Assembly: GCA_944380625.1 (NCBI GenBank)
Contig: CALWIE010000111.1
Location: forward strand, 1-8,958
DNA length: 8,958 nt
Origin: an uncultured Clostridia bacterium
GTDB taxonomy: Bacteria; Bacillota_A; Clostridia; Oscillospirales; Acutalibacteraceae
Direction: 5' to 3'
Shown: positions 1 through 7,375 of the stretch, in pieces
Layout of the letters: every line of letters begins with the position of its first letter
Numbering within the stretch: position 1 is the first letter of the stretch
Notes under the pieces: generated by a model
Database searches by the model: none
What the model saw: only the letters and a program-made list of their open reading frames with translations
What the model was told of the DNA's origin: nothing
Position numbers and translations under genes: made by a program

Positions 1-1307
<1,307 letters not shown>

Positions 1308-1320
1308 TTTTTGAATGCAG

Positions 1321-1360
1321 GCAAAGAAGGGAATGGGCACATTCCCTTTCTTGCTGTTTA
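1321..1360 (+). terminator. Probable intrinsic terminator after ftsH
   Basis: Two 15-nt arms (1321-1335 and 1340-1354) can pair around a 4-nt loop (GGCA), with one G-U pair and one A-C mismatch. A short T-rich stretch (TGTTTAT) follows. The T tract is weak, so termination may be partial and some transcripts could continue into the topoisomerase operon. I could not find a convincing promoter between this hairpin and the start at 1393. Confidence 0.55.
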
Positions 1361-1392
1361 TAAGGCGGTATTGACAGGAACCAGGAGGAAAC

Positions 1393-3375
1393 ATGGCAAA
1401 AAAACAAACTTACGGCAACGAGAGCATCCAAAGCCTCAAAGGCGCGGACCGGGTGCGGCTGCGCCCCGCCGTCATCTTCGGCTCCGACGGCATCGACGGC
1501 TGCCAGCACTCCATTTTCGAGATCCTCTCCAACTCCATTGACGAGGCCCGGCAGGGCTTTGGCCGGGAGATCACCATCACCCGGTTTTTGGACCACTCCG
1601 TCCAGGTGGAGGACCACGGCCGGGGCATCCCGGTGGACTACAACCGGAAAGAGGAGCGCTACAACTGGGAGCTGGTGTTCTGCGAGATGTACGCCGGCGG
1701 CAAGTACAACAACGACTCCGGCCAGAGCTACGAGTACTCCCTGGGCTTAAACGGCCTGGGGCTTTGCGCCACCCAGTACGCCTCCGAGTACATGGACGTG
1801 GACATCCGCCGGGACGGGTGCCGCTACACCCTCCACTTTGAAAAGGGCGAAAACGTGGGCGGATTGAAAAAGGAGCCCTACGGGAAAAAGGGCACCGGCT
1901 CCCTCATCAAGTGGAAGCCGGATCTGCAGGTGTTCACCGACATCGACGTCTCCCTGGACTACTATCTGGACGTGCTCAAGCGCCAGGCGGTGGTAAACGC
2001 CGGGCTCACCTTCCACCTGAAAAACGAGGTGGCCCCCGGGAAATTTGAGACCATCGACTTCTGCTATGAAAACGGCATTTTGGACCACGCCCAGGAGCTT
2101 TTGGGAGAGGATGCCCTGACCCCGGTGCAGTTCTGGCAGAGCGAGAAAAAGGTCAAAGACCGGGAGGACATGGACTTTTACAACGTGAAGATCAACGTGG
2201 CGGCGGCCTTCTCCAACCGGACGCACACGGCGGAGTACTACCACAACTCCTCTTGGCTGGAGCACGGGGGCGCCCCGGACAAGGCGGTGCGAAACGCCTT
2301 TGTCTACCAGATCGACGCCTACTTAAAGCAGAACAACAAGTACAACAAAAACGAGAGCAAAATCACCTTCCAGGACGTGGAGGATTGCCTTGTCATCGTC
2401 ATCTCCTCCTTCTCCACCCAGACCTCCTACGAGAACCAGACGAAAAAGGCCATCACCAACAAGGGCATCCAGGAGGCCATGGTGGAAATGCTCCGCCACA
2501 ATTTGGAGGTCTACTTCATCGAAAACCCCTTGGACGCGGAAAAGATCGCCGGCCAGGTGCTGGTGAACAAGCGCAGCCGGGAGGACGCGGAAAAGACCCG
2601 CCTGAACCTAAAGGGCAAGCTCACCGCCAAAATGGACATCACCGGCCGGGTGGCAAAGTTTGTGGACTGCCGCTCGAAAGACGTGGGGGAGCGGGAGATC
2701 TTCATCGTGGAGGGCGACTCCGCCCTGGGCTCCGTCAAGCAGGCCCGGGACCCCAACTTCCAGGCTGTCATGCCCATCCGGGGGAAGATCTTAAACTGCC
2801 TGAAGGCCGACTACGACAAGATTTTCAAGTCGGAGATCATCACCGACCTCATCAAGGTGCTGGGCTGCGGGGTGCAGGTGAAGTCCCGCTCCAACAAGTC
2901 CATCGGCGCCTTCGATATGGAAAACCTCCGCTGGAGCAAGATCATCCTCTGCACCGACGCCGATGTGGATGGGTTCCACATCCGCACCATGCTGCTGACC
3001 ATGCTCTACCGGCTGACCCCGGACCTGATCGAGCACAACAAGGTGTTCATCGCCGAAAGCCCCCTGTATGAGATCACCAGCAGGGACAAGACCTACTTCG
3101 CCTACAACGAGCGGGAGAAGGACCAGTTTTTAAAGGAGCTGGAGGGCCAGAAGTACACCATCCAGCGCTCTAAGGGCCTGGGGGAAAACAACCCGGACAT
3201 GATGAATTTGACCACCATGAACCCCAAGACCCGCCGGCTCATCCAGGTAAAGCCCGGGGACGCAGAGCAGGCCGCCCAGATGTTCGACGTGCTGTTGGGG
3301 GACAACCTCACCGGCCGCAAGGACTACATCGCCCAGCACGGGGGCGAGTACCTGGACGACCTGGACGTTTCTTAA
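1393..3375 (+). CDS. parE: Type II DNA topoisomerase, GyrB/ParE-type ATPase subunit (divergent)
   Basis: Forms a heterotetramer with the next gene's product and uses ATP to pass one DNA duplex through another. Domains: GHKL ATPase with RPAVIFGS (24-31), E43 and N47 in FEILSNSIDEA, DHGRGIP (74-80) and GLNGLG (118-123); transducer domain with the ATP-contacting QTK (349-351); Toprim domain with the metal-binding E440 in EGDSALGS and D522/D524 in DADVDG; then QRSKGLGE (591-598). All catalytic residues are present. The wording departs from ordinary GyrB and ParE, which usually read RPGMYIGS, GLHGVG and EGDSAGGS, so this is a divergent subfamily. At 660 aa it is normal for a ParE or short GyrB, without the enterobacterial insertion. 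The start is supported by AGGAGG at 1383-1388, 4 nt upstream. I prefer topoisomerase IV over gyrase because the partner lacks a GyrA box, but I am not certain of its supercoiling activity. Confidence 0.93.
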   Translation: MAKKQTYGNESIQSLKGADRVRLRPAVIFGSDGIDGCQHSIFEILSNSIDEARQGFGREITITRFLDHSVQVEDHGRGIPVDYNRKEERYNWELVFCEMYAGGKYNNDSGQSYEYSLGLNGLGLCATQYASEYMDVDIRRDGCRYTLHFEKGENVGGLKKEPYGKKGTGSLIKWKPDLQVFTDIDVSLDYYLDVLKRQAVVNAGLTFHLKNEVAPGKFETIDFCYENGILDHAQELLGEDALTPVQFWQSEKKVKDREDMDFYNVKINVAAAFSNRTHTAEYYHNSSWLEHGGAPDKAVRNAFVYQIDAYLKQNNKYNKNESKITFQDVEDCLVIVISSFSTQTSYENQTKKAITNKGIQEAMVEMLRHNLEVYFIENPLDAEKIAGQVLVNKRSREDAEKTRLNLKGKLTAKMDITGRVAKFVDCRSKDVGEREIFIVEGDSALGSVKQARDPNFQAVMPIRGKILNCLKADYDKIFKSEIITDLIKVLGCGVQVKSRSNKSIGAFDMENLRWSKIILCTDADVDGFHIRTMLLTMLYRLTPDLIEHNKVFIAESPLYEITSRDKTYFAYNEREKDQFLKELEGQKYTIQRSKGLGENNPDMMNLTTMNPKTRRLIQVKPGDAEQAAQMFDVLLGDNLTGRKDYIAQHGGEYLDDLDVS

Positions 3376-3390
3376 AGGGAGGGAGCGCCA

Positions 3391-5625
3391 ATGCCAAGAA
3401 AAAAGAACCCGACCCCCGAGGGCCGGGCCTCAAAGATGCAGGGCTTTATCGCCGGGGCGGGAGAGATTGTCCAGCAGGACATCAGCGACACCCTGCGCCA
3501 GAATTTTATGCCCTACGCCATGAGCGTTATCATGTCCCGGGCCATCCCGGAGATAGACGGCTTTAAGCCCTCCCACCGGAAGCTCCTCTACACCATGTAC
3601 AAGATGGGCCTTCTGGGCTCCGCCCGCACCAAGAGCGCCAACATTGTGGGCCAGACCATGAAATTGAACCCCCACGGAGACGCCGCCATCTACGACACCA
3701 TGGTGCGCCTGGCCCGGGGGTACGAGGCCCTTTTGCACCCCTATGTGGACTCCAAGGGGAACTTCGGCAAGGCCTACTCCCGGGACATGGCCTGGGCCGC
3801 CCCCCGTTACACCGAGGCCAAACTGGAGGCCATCTGCCGGGAGCTGTTCCAGGACATCGACCCGGACACCGTGGCCTTTGTGGACACCTACGACAGCACC
3901 ATGAAGGAGCCCACCCTGCTGCCCGCCACCTTCCCCAGCGTGCTGGTAAACGCCAACACGGGCATTGCCGTGGGCATGGCCAGCAACATCTGCCCCTTTA
4001 ACCTTCAGGAGGTCTGCCGCACGGCCATCGCCCTGATACGGGACCCCCAGGCCGACCTGTTCGAGACCCTCCAGGCCCCGGACTTCCCCGGGGGCGGGCA
4101 GATCCTCTTCGACAAAAAGCAGATGGAGCAGATCTACCAGACGGGCCGGGGCAGCATCCGGGTGCGCAGCCGCTACACCTTCGACAAGTCCCAAAACTGC
4201 ATCGACGTCACCCAGATCCCCCCCACCACCACCATCGAGGTGATCGTGGAGCGGGTCATCGACCTGGTCAAGCAGGGCAAGCTCAAGGAGATCTCGGACA
4301 TCCGGGACGAGACCGGCATGGAGGGCCTGAAGATCACCATCGACCTCAAGCGGGGCGTGGACCCGGACAAGCTGATGCAAAAACTCTTTAAGCTCACCAC
4401 CCTGGAGGACAGCTTCGCCTGTAACTTCAACGTCCTCATCGCCGGGACCCCCCGAGTGCTGGGGGTGCGGGAGCTCCTGGAGGAGTGGACGGCCTTCCGG
4501 GTCGAGTGCGTCCGCCGCCGCACCCACTTCGACTTGCAGCGAAAAAAAGAAAAGCTCCACCTGCTGCAGGGCTTGGAGCTGATTCTGCTGGACATCGACA
4601 AGGCCGTCCGCATCGTCCGGGAGACGGAGGAAGAGGCCGAGGTGGTGCCCAACCTGATGATCGGCTTCGGCATCGACGAGACCCAGGCCGAGTACGTGGC
4701 GGAGATCAAGCTGCGCCACCTGAACCGGGAGTACATCCTAAAGCGCACCCAGGAGACCGGCGACCTGAAAGAGGAGATCGCCGGGCTGGAGGCCATTTTG
4801 GCCTCCAAGGCCAAGGTCAAGGCCATCATCGTAAAGGAGCTGGAGGCCGTGGCCCAAAAGTACGGCCAGCCCCGGCGCTCCATGATCCTCTACGCCGACC
4901 AGGTGGAGGAGCTGGAAATCGTCGAGGAGATCCCCGACTACCCGGTGCACCTATTCTTCACCCGGGAGGGGTACTTTAAGAAGATCACCCCCCAGTCCCT
5001 GCGCATGAGCGGGGAGCAAAAGCTCAAGGAGGGGGACGAGATCTTCCAACAGCTGGAAGAGACAAACACTGCGGAGCTGCTGTTCTTCTCCGACAAAAGC
5101 CAGGTCTACAAGCTCAAGGCCGCAGACTTTGCCGACACCAAGGCAAGCCTTTTGGGAGAGTACATCCCCGCCCGGGCCCAGATGGACGAGAACGAGCGGG
5201 CGGTGTACATGGCCGTCACCCACCAGTACGAGGGGTTCATGCTCTTCTTCTTTGAAAACGGCAAGGTGGCCAAAGTGGAGATGAGCGCCTACCAGACCAA
5301 GCAGAACCGGAAAAAGCTTTTAAACGCCTACAGCGACAAGTCCCCCCTGGCGGCGGTCCTGCACGTCAAGGAGGACCGGGAGGTGCTGTTGACGGCCTCC
5401 TCCGGGCGGATGCTGCTGTTCCACACAGGGCTCATCGCCCCCAAGGCCACGAAAAACACCCAGGGCGTCCAAGCCATGAACTTGAAAAAGGGCCAGCGCC
5501 TTGTGGACGCCCGGCCCTTTGAGGAGGGGATGCTGCAAAACCCCAACCGCTACAAGAAAAACCTCCCCGCCCTGGGCGCCCTCCCTGAAGCCGGAGACAC
5601 CGCCGGAGAGCAGCTAAAACTCTAA
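3391..5625 (+). CDS. parC: Type II DNA topoisomerase, GyrA/ParC-type cleavage subunit (divergent)
   Basis: DNA-breaking and rejoining subunit of the enzyme formed with the preceding gene. The winged-helix/tower region shows SRAIPEIDGFKPSHRK (49-64), the quinolone-binding helix NPHGDAAIYD (93-102) and the active-site tyrosine Y140, preceded by R139, in AAPRYTE. A coiled-coil-rich tower follows. The C-terminal part (from about residue 510) carries several beta-propeller-like blade repeats, for example FFTREGYFKKI, LLFFSDKSQVYKL, LFFFENGKVAKV and LTASSGRMLLF. I see no GyrA box (QRRGGKG-type motif), which fits topoisomerase IV rather than gyrase. Residue 98 is Ala where quinolone-sensitive enzymes usually have Ser (E. 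coli GyrA Ser83), while the acidic residue equivalent to Asp87 is kept as D102. The start has GGAGG at 3378-3382, 8 nt upstream, and lies 15 nt after the parE stop, so the two genes are cotranscribed. At 744 aa it is within the family range. Confidence 0.93.
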   Translation: MPRKKNPTPEGRASKMQGFIAGAGEIVQQDISDTLRQNFMPYAMSVIMSRAIPEIDGFKPSHRKLLYTMYKMGLLGSARTKSANIVGQTMKLNPHGDAAIYDTMVRLARGYEALLHPYVDSKGNFGKAYSRDMAWAAPRYTEAKLEAICRELFQDIDPDTVAFVDTYDSTMKEPTLLPATFPSVLVNANTGIAVGMASNICPFNLQEVCRTAIALIRDPQADLFETLQAPDFPGGGQILFDKKQMEQIYQTGRGSIRVRSRYTFDKSQNCIDVTQIPPTTTIEVIVERVIDLVKQGKLKEISDIRDETGMEGLKITIDLKRGVDPDKLMQKLFKLTTLEDSFACNFNVLIAGTPRVLGVRELLEEWTAFRVECVRRRTHFDLQRKKEKLHLLQGLELILLDIDKAVRIVRETEEEAEVVPNLMIGFGIDETQAEYVAEIKLRHLNREYILKRTQETGDLKEEIAGLEAILASKAKVKAIIVKELEAVAQKYGQPRRSMILYADQVEELEIVEEIPDYPVHLFFTREGYFKKITPQSLRMSGEQKLKEGDEIFQQLEETNTAELLFFSDKSQVYKLKAADFADTKASLLGEYIPARAQMDENERAVYMAVTHQYEGFMLFFFENGKVAKVEMSAYQTKQNRKKLLNAYSDKSPLAAVLHVKEDREVLLTASSGRMLLFHTGLIAPKATKNTQGVQAMNLKKGQRLVDARPFEEGMLQNPNRYKKNLPALGALPEAGDTAGEQLKL

Positions 5626-5636
5626 CCCCAGGTGCG

Positions 5637-5671
5637 TGGCCGCACAGGACAAGCCGCCCTCTTGCCTGCGG
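5637..5671 (+). repeat. Direct repeat A, copy 1
   Basis: 35-bp element matching 5759-5793 at 32 of 35 positions. The last 25 bp (from 5647) are identical in both copies. Its left end (5635-5649) also recurs directly at 5675-5689, and in inverted orientation at 5926-5940 with one mismatch. Confidence 0.85.
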
Positions 5672-5707
5672 GCCCGTGGCCGGGCAGGACAAGACGCGCT
5701 CGGGGCG

Positions 5708-5724
5708 GCGGGCTTAGCGCCCGC
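5708..5724. repeat. Perfect 6-bp hairpin (GCGGGC/GCCCGC)
   Basis: Arms 5708-5713 and 5719-5724 are exact reverse complements around a 5-nt TTAGC loop. No T tract follows, so it is not a standard terminator. It lies about 85 bp after the parC stop and could stabilise a 3' end, but function is unknown. Confidence 0.5.
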
Positions 5725-5758
5725 GCTGTGCAAATCGCAAGCGCGCGTTCGCGGCGGG

Positions 5759-5793
5759 TGGCCCCGCTGGACAAGCCGCCCTCTTGCCTGCGG
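5759..5793 (+). repeat. Direct repeat A, copy 2
   Basis: Second copy of the 35-bp element at 5637-5671. Here it runs straight into repeat B (5786 onward), which adds a right arm and creates the hairpin at 5776-5802. In copy 1 this right arm is absent, so the two elements are joined in different ways. Confidence 0.85.
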
Positions 5794-5802
5794 CAAGGGC
5801 GG
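5776..5802. repeat. Strong hairpin at the repeat A/B junction
   Basis: CCGCCC plus TTGCC (with a 2-nt bulge) pairs with GGCAAGGGCGG around a 3-nt loop, giving 11 base pairs. No T tract follows in either direction. Such a hairpin could protect a 3' end or pause transcription, but this is inference. Confidence 0.6.
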
Positions 5803-5833
5803 GGCCGTCCTACGCAAACTTCTGGCGAGTAGG
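5786..5833 (+). repeat. Direct repeat B, copy 1 (48 bp)
   Basis: Matches 5942-5989 at 46 of 48 positions, at a period of 156 bp. Similarity continues downstream more loosely: both copies are followed by a GTTTTGCA...GCAA segment, then a CCGCGCCGCA motif, then a GAGCG...CGAC...GCGCG stretch. Confidence 0.9.
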
Positions 5834-5941
5834 TGGCTGCCGTTTTGCAGAAAAAGCAAAAACCGCGCCGCAAAGCTATCCAGTCACACAGGCGAGCGCA
5901 ACGAAGTGTGCGACGGCGCGACTCGTCCTGCGCGGCCACGC

Positions 5942-5989
5942 GCCTGCGGCAAGGGCGGGGCCGTCCTACACAAACTTCTGGCGGGTAGG
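5942..5989 (+). repeat. Direct repeat B, copy 2 (48 bp)
   Basis: Second copy of the 48-bp element at 5786-5833, with two substitutions. Its downstream part has diverged by small insertions and merges into the tandem repeat C units. Confidence 0.9.
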
Positions 5990-6035
5990 AAACTAACGTT
6001 TTGCAAAAAAGGCAACAGCCGCGCCGCAGCGCTGA

Positions 6036-6099
6036 CCACCCACTGTAGAGAGCGAGTGGAACGAGCGACAGCGCGTCGTGCCAGGGGCGCAGCCCCCCG
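6036..6099 (+). repeat. Tandem repeat C, unit 1
   Basis: Begins with CCACCCACTGTAGAGAGCG, identical to 6114-6132, and ends with GGGGCGCAGCCCCCCG, identical to 6164-6179. The middle (GAGCG...CGACxGCGCG) is similar but variable. The end can form the small hairpin GGGGC-GCA-GCCCC (6084-6096). Confidence 0.85.
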
Positions 6100-6113
6100 C
6101 GCCACCGCTTTCT

Positions 6114-6179
6114 CCACCCACTGTAGAGAGCGGAGCGTAAGCGAGCGACGGCGCGACTTGCCCGGGGCGCAGCCCCCCG
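6114..6179 (+). repeat. Tandem repeat C, unit 2
   Basis: Second unit, 78 bp after the first. It ends only a few bases before the stop codon of the minus-strand marR gene (TGA, 6184-6186), so its terminal hairpin would be the first structure in the 3' end of the marR transcript. Confidence 0.85.
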
Positions 6180-6181
6180 GG
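6161..6181. repeat. GC hairpin just downstream of the marR stop
   Basis: CCCGGGGC pairs with GCCCC and GGG around a GCA loop, with a 2-nt bulge: 8 base pairs. It lies 3 nt past the marR stop codon on the minus strand. No T tract follows, so it is a candidate 3'-end stabiliser or weak terminator rather than a canonical one. Confidence 0.5.
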
Positions 6182-6183
6182 GG

Positions 6184-6636
6184 TCAGCGGGCGTTCTGGC
6201 CGGTCATCTTGGTGAGAAGGGAGATGAGGGTGCCGCACTCCTCTTGGGTGAGGCCGGCCGCCACCTCCCGCCCCCACTGGGCCATATAGCCCCGGATGAC
6301 CGGGACCAGCTCCCGGCCCTGGGGGGTCAGGTAGAGGTTGTTCTGGCGGCGGTCGTTTTGGTCCGTCTCCCGGTAGAGGTATCCCAGCGTCTCCAGCTTT
6401 TTGGTGCGCCGGGCCACATTGCACTTGTCGATAAACATGTGGTTGGCGATGCCGTCCTGGGTGGCGCCCGGGTGGCGCTCAATGTGCAGAAGGATCAGAT
6501 ACATGGCGCCGGAAAAGCCCAGTTCCCGCAGGCGCTCGTTCATGAAGCGGGCCCGGCTGCGGTGCAGGAAAGTCACCGCCCGGCCCAGCTCCCGGGTAAA
6601 GCTTACGGGAAAATCCCTGCCGCTATTCTCTTCCAT
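6184..6636 (-). CDS. MarR-family transcriptional regulator
   Basis: 150-aa winged-helix DNA-binding protein that probably acts as a dimer on its own or a nearby promoter. The helix-turn-helix lies around residues 55-80 (HPGATQDGIANHMFIDKCNVARRTKKLETLGY), followed by the wing with the family-typical basic loop ETDQNDRRQNNLYLTPQGREL (90-110). Flanking helices form the dimer interface. C72 sits in the recognition-helix region and C134 near the C-terminus; a redox role is possible but unproven. I chose the ATG at 6634-6636 because a purine-rich ribosome binding site (GGAAGGGGG) precedes it by about 8 nt. The in-frame ATG at 6687 is only a few bases from the predicted transcription start and has no such site. 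No transporter or efflux gene lies next to it, so its target is unknown. The preceding kinase gene is separated by a hairpin and by this gene's own promoter. Confidence 0.92.
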   Translation of the reverse strand: MEENSGRDFPVSFTRELGRAVTFLHRSRARFMNERLRELGFSGAMYLILLHIERHPGATQDGIANHMFIDKCNVARRTKKLETLGYLYRETDQNDRRQNNLYLTPQGRELVPVIRGYMAQWGREVAAGLTQEECGTLISLLTKMTGQNAR

Positions 6637-6699
6637 TCCCGCGACCCCCTTCCAGGCCCCCGCCCTTCCAAGGAGCGGGGCGGCCATTTTCTACCATGT

Positions 6700-6728
6700 A
6701 TTATACCACGCCCCGGGGGATTGGGAAA
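6700..6728 (-). promoter_or_regulatory. Extended -10 promoter for the marR gene
   Basis: Read on the minus strand, TGGTATAAT (6708-6700) is a perfect extended -10 element. A weak -35 (TTTCCC, 6728-6723) lies 17 bp upstream, inside the loop of the neighbouring hairpin; the extended -10 can compensate for it. The predicted start is near 6693, leaving a leader of about 57 nt before the ATG at 6636. A 6-bp inverted repeat in the leader (6660-6665 with 6678-6683) could be structural or an operator. Confidence 0.7.
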
Positions 6729-6746
6729 CCCCCGGGGCGCTTTTTT
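6709..6746 (+). terminator. Perfect 11-bp terminator hairpin, T tract on plus strand
   Basis: Arms 6709-6719 and 6729-6739 (CGCCCCGGGGG and its complement) flank a 9-nt loop and are followed by TTTTTT at 6741-6746: a textbook intrinsic terminator for plus-strand transcripts. On the minus strand the same hairpin directly follows the kinase stop codon, but there the next bases are TGGTATAAT, with no U tract, so termination of that gene would depend on the stem alone. Confidence 0.75.
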
Positions 6747-7314
6747 ACAGGCCCAGCTGGGAGACGATGTACGCCTCTACCACCTGCTCCCCTTGGTTTG
6801 CGTCCAGAGTGCCGTTTACCACCACGTCCGCGTGCCAGCGGGTGGGCTCAATGAGCTCGTTGTGGCGGAAACGCACCGTGTCCAGATACCGGTCTGTCAC
6901 CTGCTCGTAGGTCTGGCCCCAGGCCATGTGCTTGACGATGCGGCGCACCAGCCGGGCGTCGCTCTCCAGGTCCACAAAGACCTTCAGGTCCGCCCGCTCC
7001 CGGATGGGGGCCAGGTACAGGGCGAAAAGCCCCTCGATGAGCACCAGGTCCCAGGGCTCCCCCGGGGCCGCCGCCTCCTGGAAGTCGGCGTAAAGCCGGT
7101 CCAGTTCCAGGGTCTCCGGATGGTTGTGCTCCACGTACTCCTTCCGGGTGATGGGGGCGATGGTGGTGGGGGGCTCCTTTTTAAAGTAACCGTCCATGTG
7201 GAACACCTTTACCTTGCACCGGGGGGCAAAATAGGCCTCCAACCGGTCTGTCAGTGTGGATTTCCCACTGCAGGTGCCCCCTGCTATGGCCACAACATAA
7301 GGTCTTTTTTCCAT
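6745..7314 (-). CDS. udk: Uridine kinase-family P-loop kinase
   Basis: Probably phosphorylates uridine/cytidine to the monophosphate in cytosolic pyrimidine salvage. The 189-aa protein has Walker A GGTCSGKST (12-20), the substrate-site segment FHMDGYFKK with D41, NHPETLELD (64-72), LVLIEG with E94, the LID-type stretch DARLVRRIVKH, and the family-typical RYLDTVRFRHNELIEPTRWHADVVV near the C-terminus. The start at 7312-7314 is chosen because GGAGAGG (7330-7324 on the minus strand) lies 9 nt upstream. An in-frame ATG at 7323 directly abuts that site, and one at 7377 lies inside the upstream terminator, so both are unlikely. It is slightly shorter than typical Udk (about 210 aa) and its substrate-site segment is not identical to classical Udk, so a related phosphoribulokinase/uridine kinase-family substrate cannot be excluded. 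The P-loop cysteine (C15) is a minor oddity. Confidence 0.85.
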   Translation of the reverse strand: MEKRPYVVAIAGGTCSGKSTLTDRLEAYFAPRCKVKVFHMDGYFKKEPPTTIAPITRKEYVEHNHPETLELDRLYADFQEAAAPGEPWDLVLIEGLFALYLAPIRERADLKVFVDLESDARLVRRIVKHMAWGQTYEQVTDRYLDTVRFRHNELIEPTRWHADVVVNGTLDANQGEQVVEAYIVSQLGL

Positions 7315-7323
7315 GTGCAACAT

Positions 7324-7330
7324 CCTCTCC
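7324..7330 (-). promoter_or_regulatory. Ribosome binding site deciding the kinase start
   Basis: GGAGAGG on the minus strand, 9 nt before ATG 7314. It fixes that codon as the start over the ATG at 7323, which touches the site, and the far upstream one at 7377. Confidence 0.75.
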
Positions 7331-7355
7331 GGACCAGGCGAACCCCCGGCCCCTA

Positions 7356-7372
7356 AAATATGTGGTATATTT
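7356..7372. promoter_or_regulatory. AT-rich inverted repeat upstream of the kinase gene
   Basis: AAATAT and ATATTT (7356-7361, 7367-7372) flank a 5-bp GTGGT centre. It is an AT-rich island in very G+C-rich DNA, located 42 bp before the kinase start codon and just past the GNAT terminator. This is where the kinase promoter or an operator would be expected, but I could not fit a good -35/-10 pair on the minus strand. Confidence 0.4.
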
Positions 7373-7375
7373 GGC

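Larger units (their letters stand above)
5626..6183. other. Non-coding repeat mosaic between parC and marR
   Basis: This 558-bp gap holds no gene I can support. It consists of short direct repeats, a module repeated at a 156-bp period, a tandem pair at a 78-80-bp period, an inverted copy of the first repeat's left end, and G+C-rich hairpins. Long open frames exist on both strands, but their translations are Arg/Ala/Pro-rich, mirror the DNA repeats and lack good ribosome binding sites, so I treat them as by-products of base composition. It separates the plus-strand topoisomerase operon from the convergent minus-strand marR gene. I see no T-rich intrinsic terminator for either gene in it. Confidence 0.8.

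Noticed and set aside
1371..1376. TTGACA upstream of parE as a -35 element
   Set aside because: A -10 at the usual spacing would fall inside the parE coding sequence, so it cannot drive a transcript carrying the start at 1393.
1393..5625. Topoisomerase pair as a phage or plasmid module
   Set aside because: It sits after ftsH with normal operon spacing and the same base composition as its neighbours. No integrase, phage or plasmid genes are seen.
5626..6183. Repeat block as a CRISPR array
   Set aside because: Repeats are few, of unequal length and spacing, nested and partly inverted, with no regular spacers and no cas genes nearby.
5636..6289. 217-codon plus-strand open frame across the repeat block
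   Set aside because: The translation is Arg/Ala/Pro-rich, repeats where the DNA repeats, runs antisense into marR, and has no good ribosome binding site. Long open frames are expected by chance at this G+C content.
6424..6426. Cysteine in the MarR recognition-helix region as evidence of a redox sensor
   Set aside because: A lone cysteine at this place is not enough. Known thiol-sensing MarR proteins have defined reactive cysteines near the N-terminus or in pairs, so I leave it as a remark only.
6685..6687. ATG at 6687 as the marR start
   Set aside because: It is only a few bases from the predicted transcription start and lacks a ribosome binding site. The ATG at 6636 has one and begins directly at the family-typical N-terminus.
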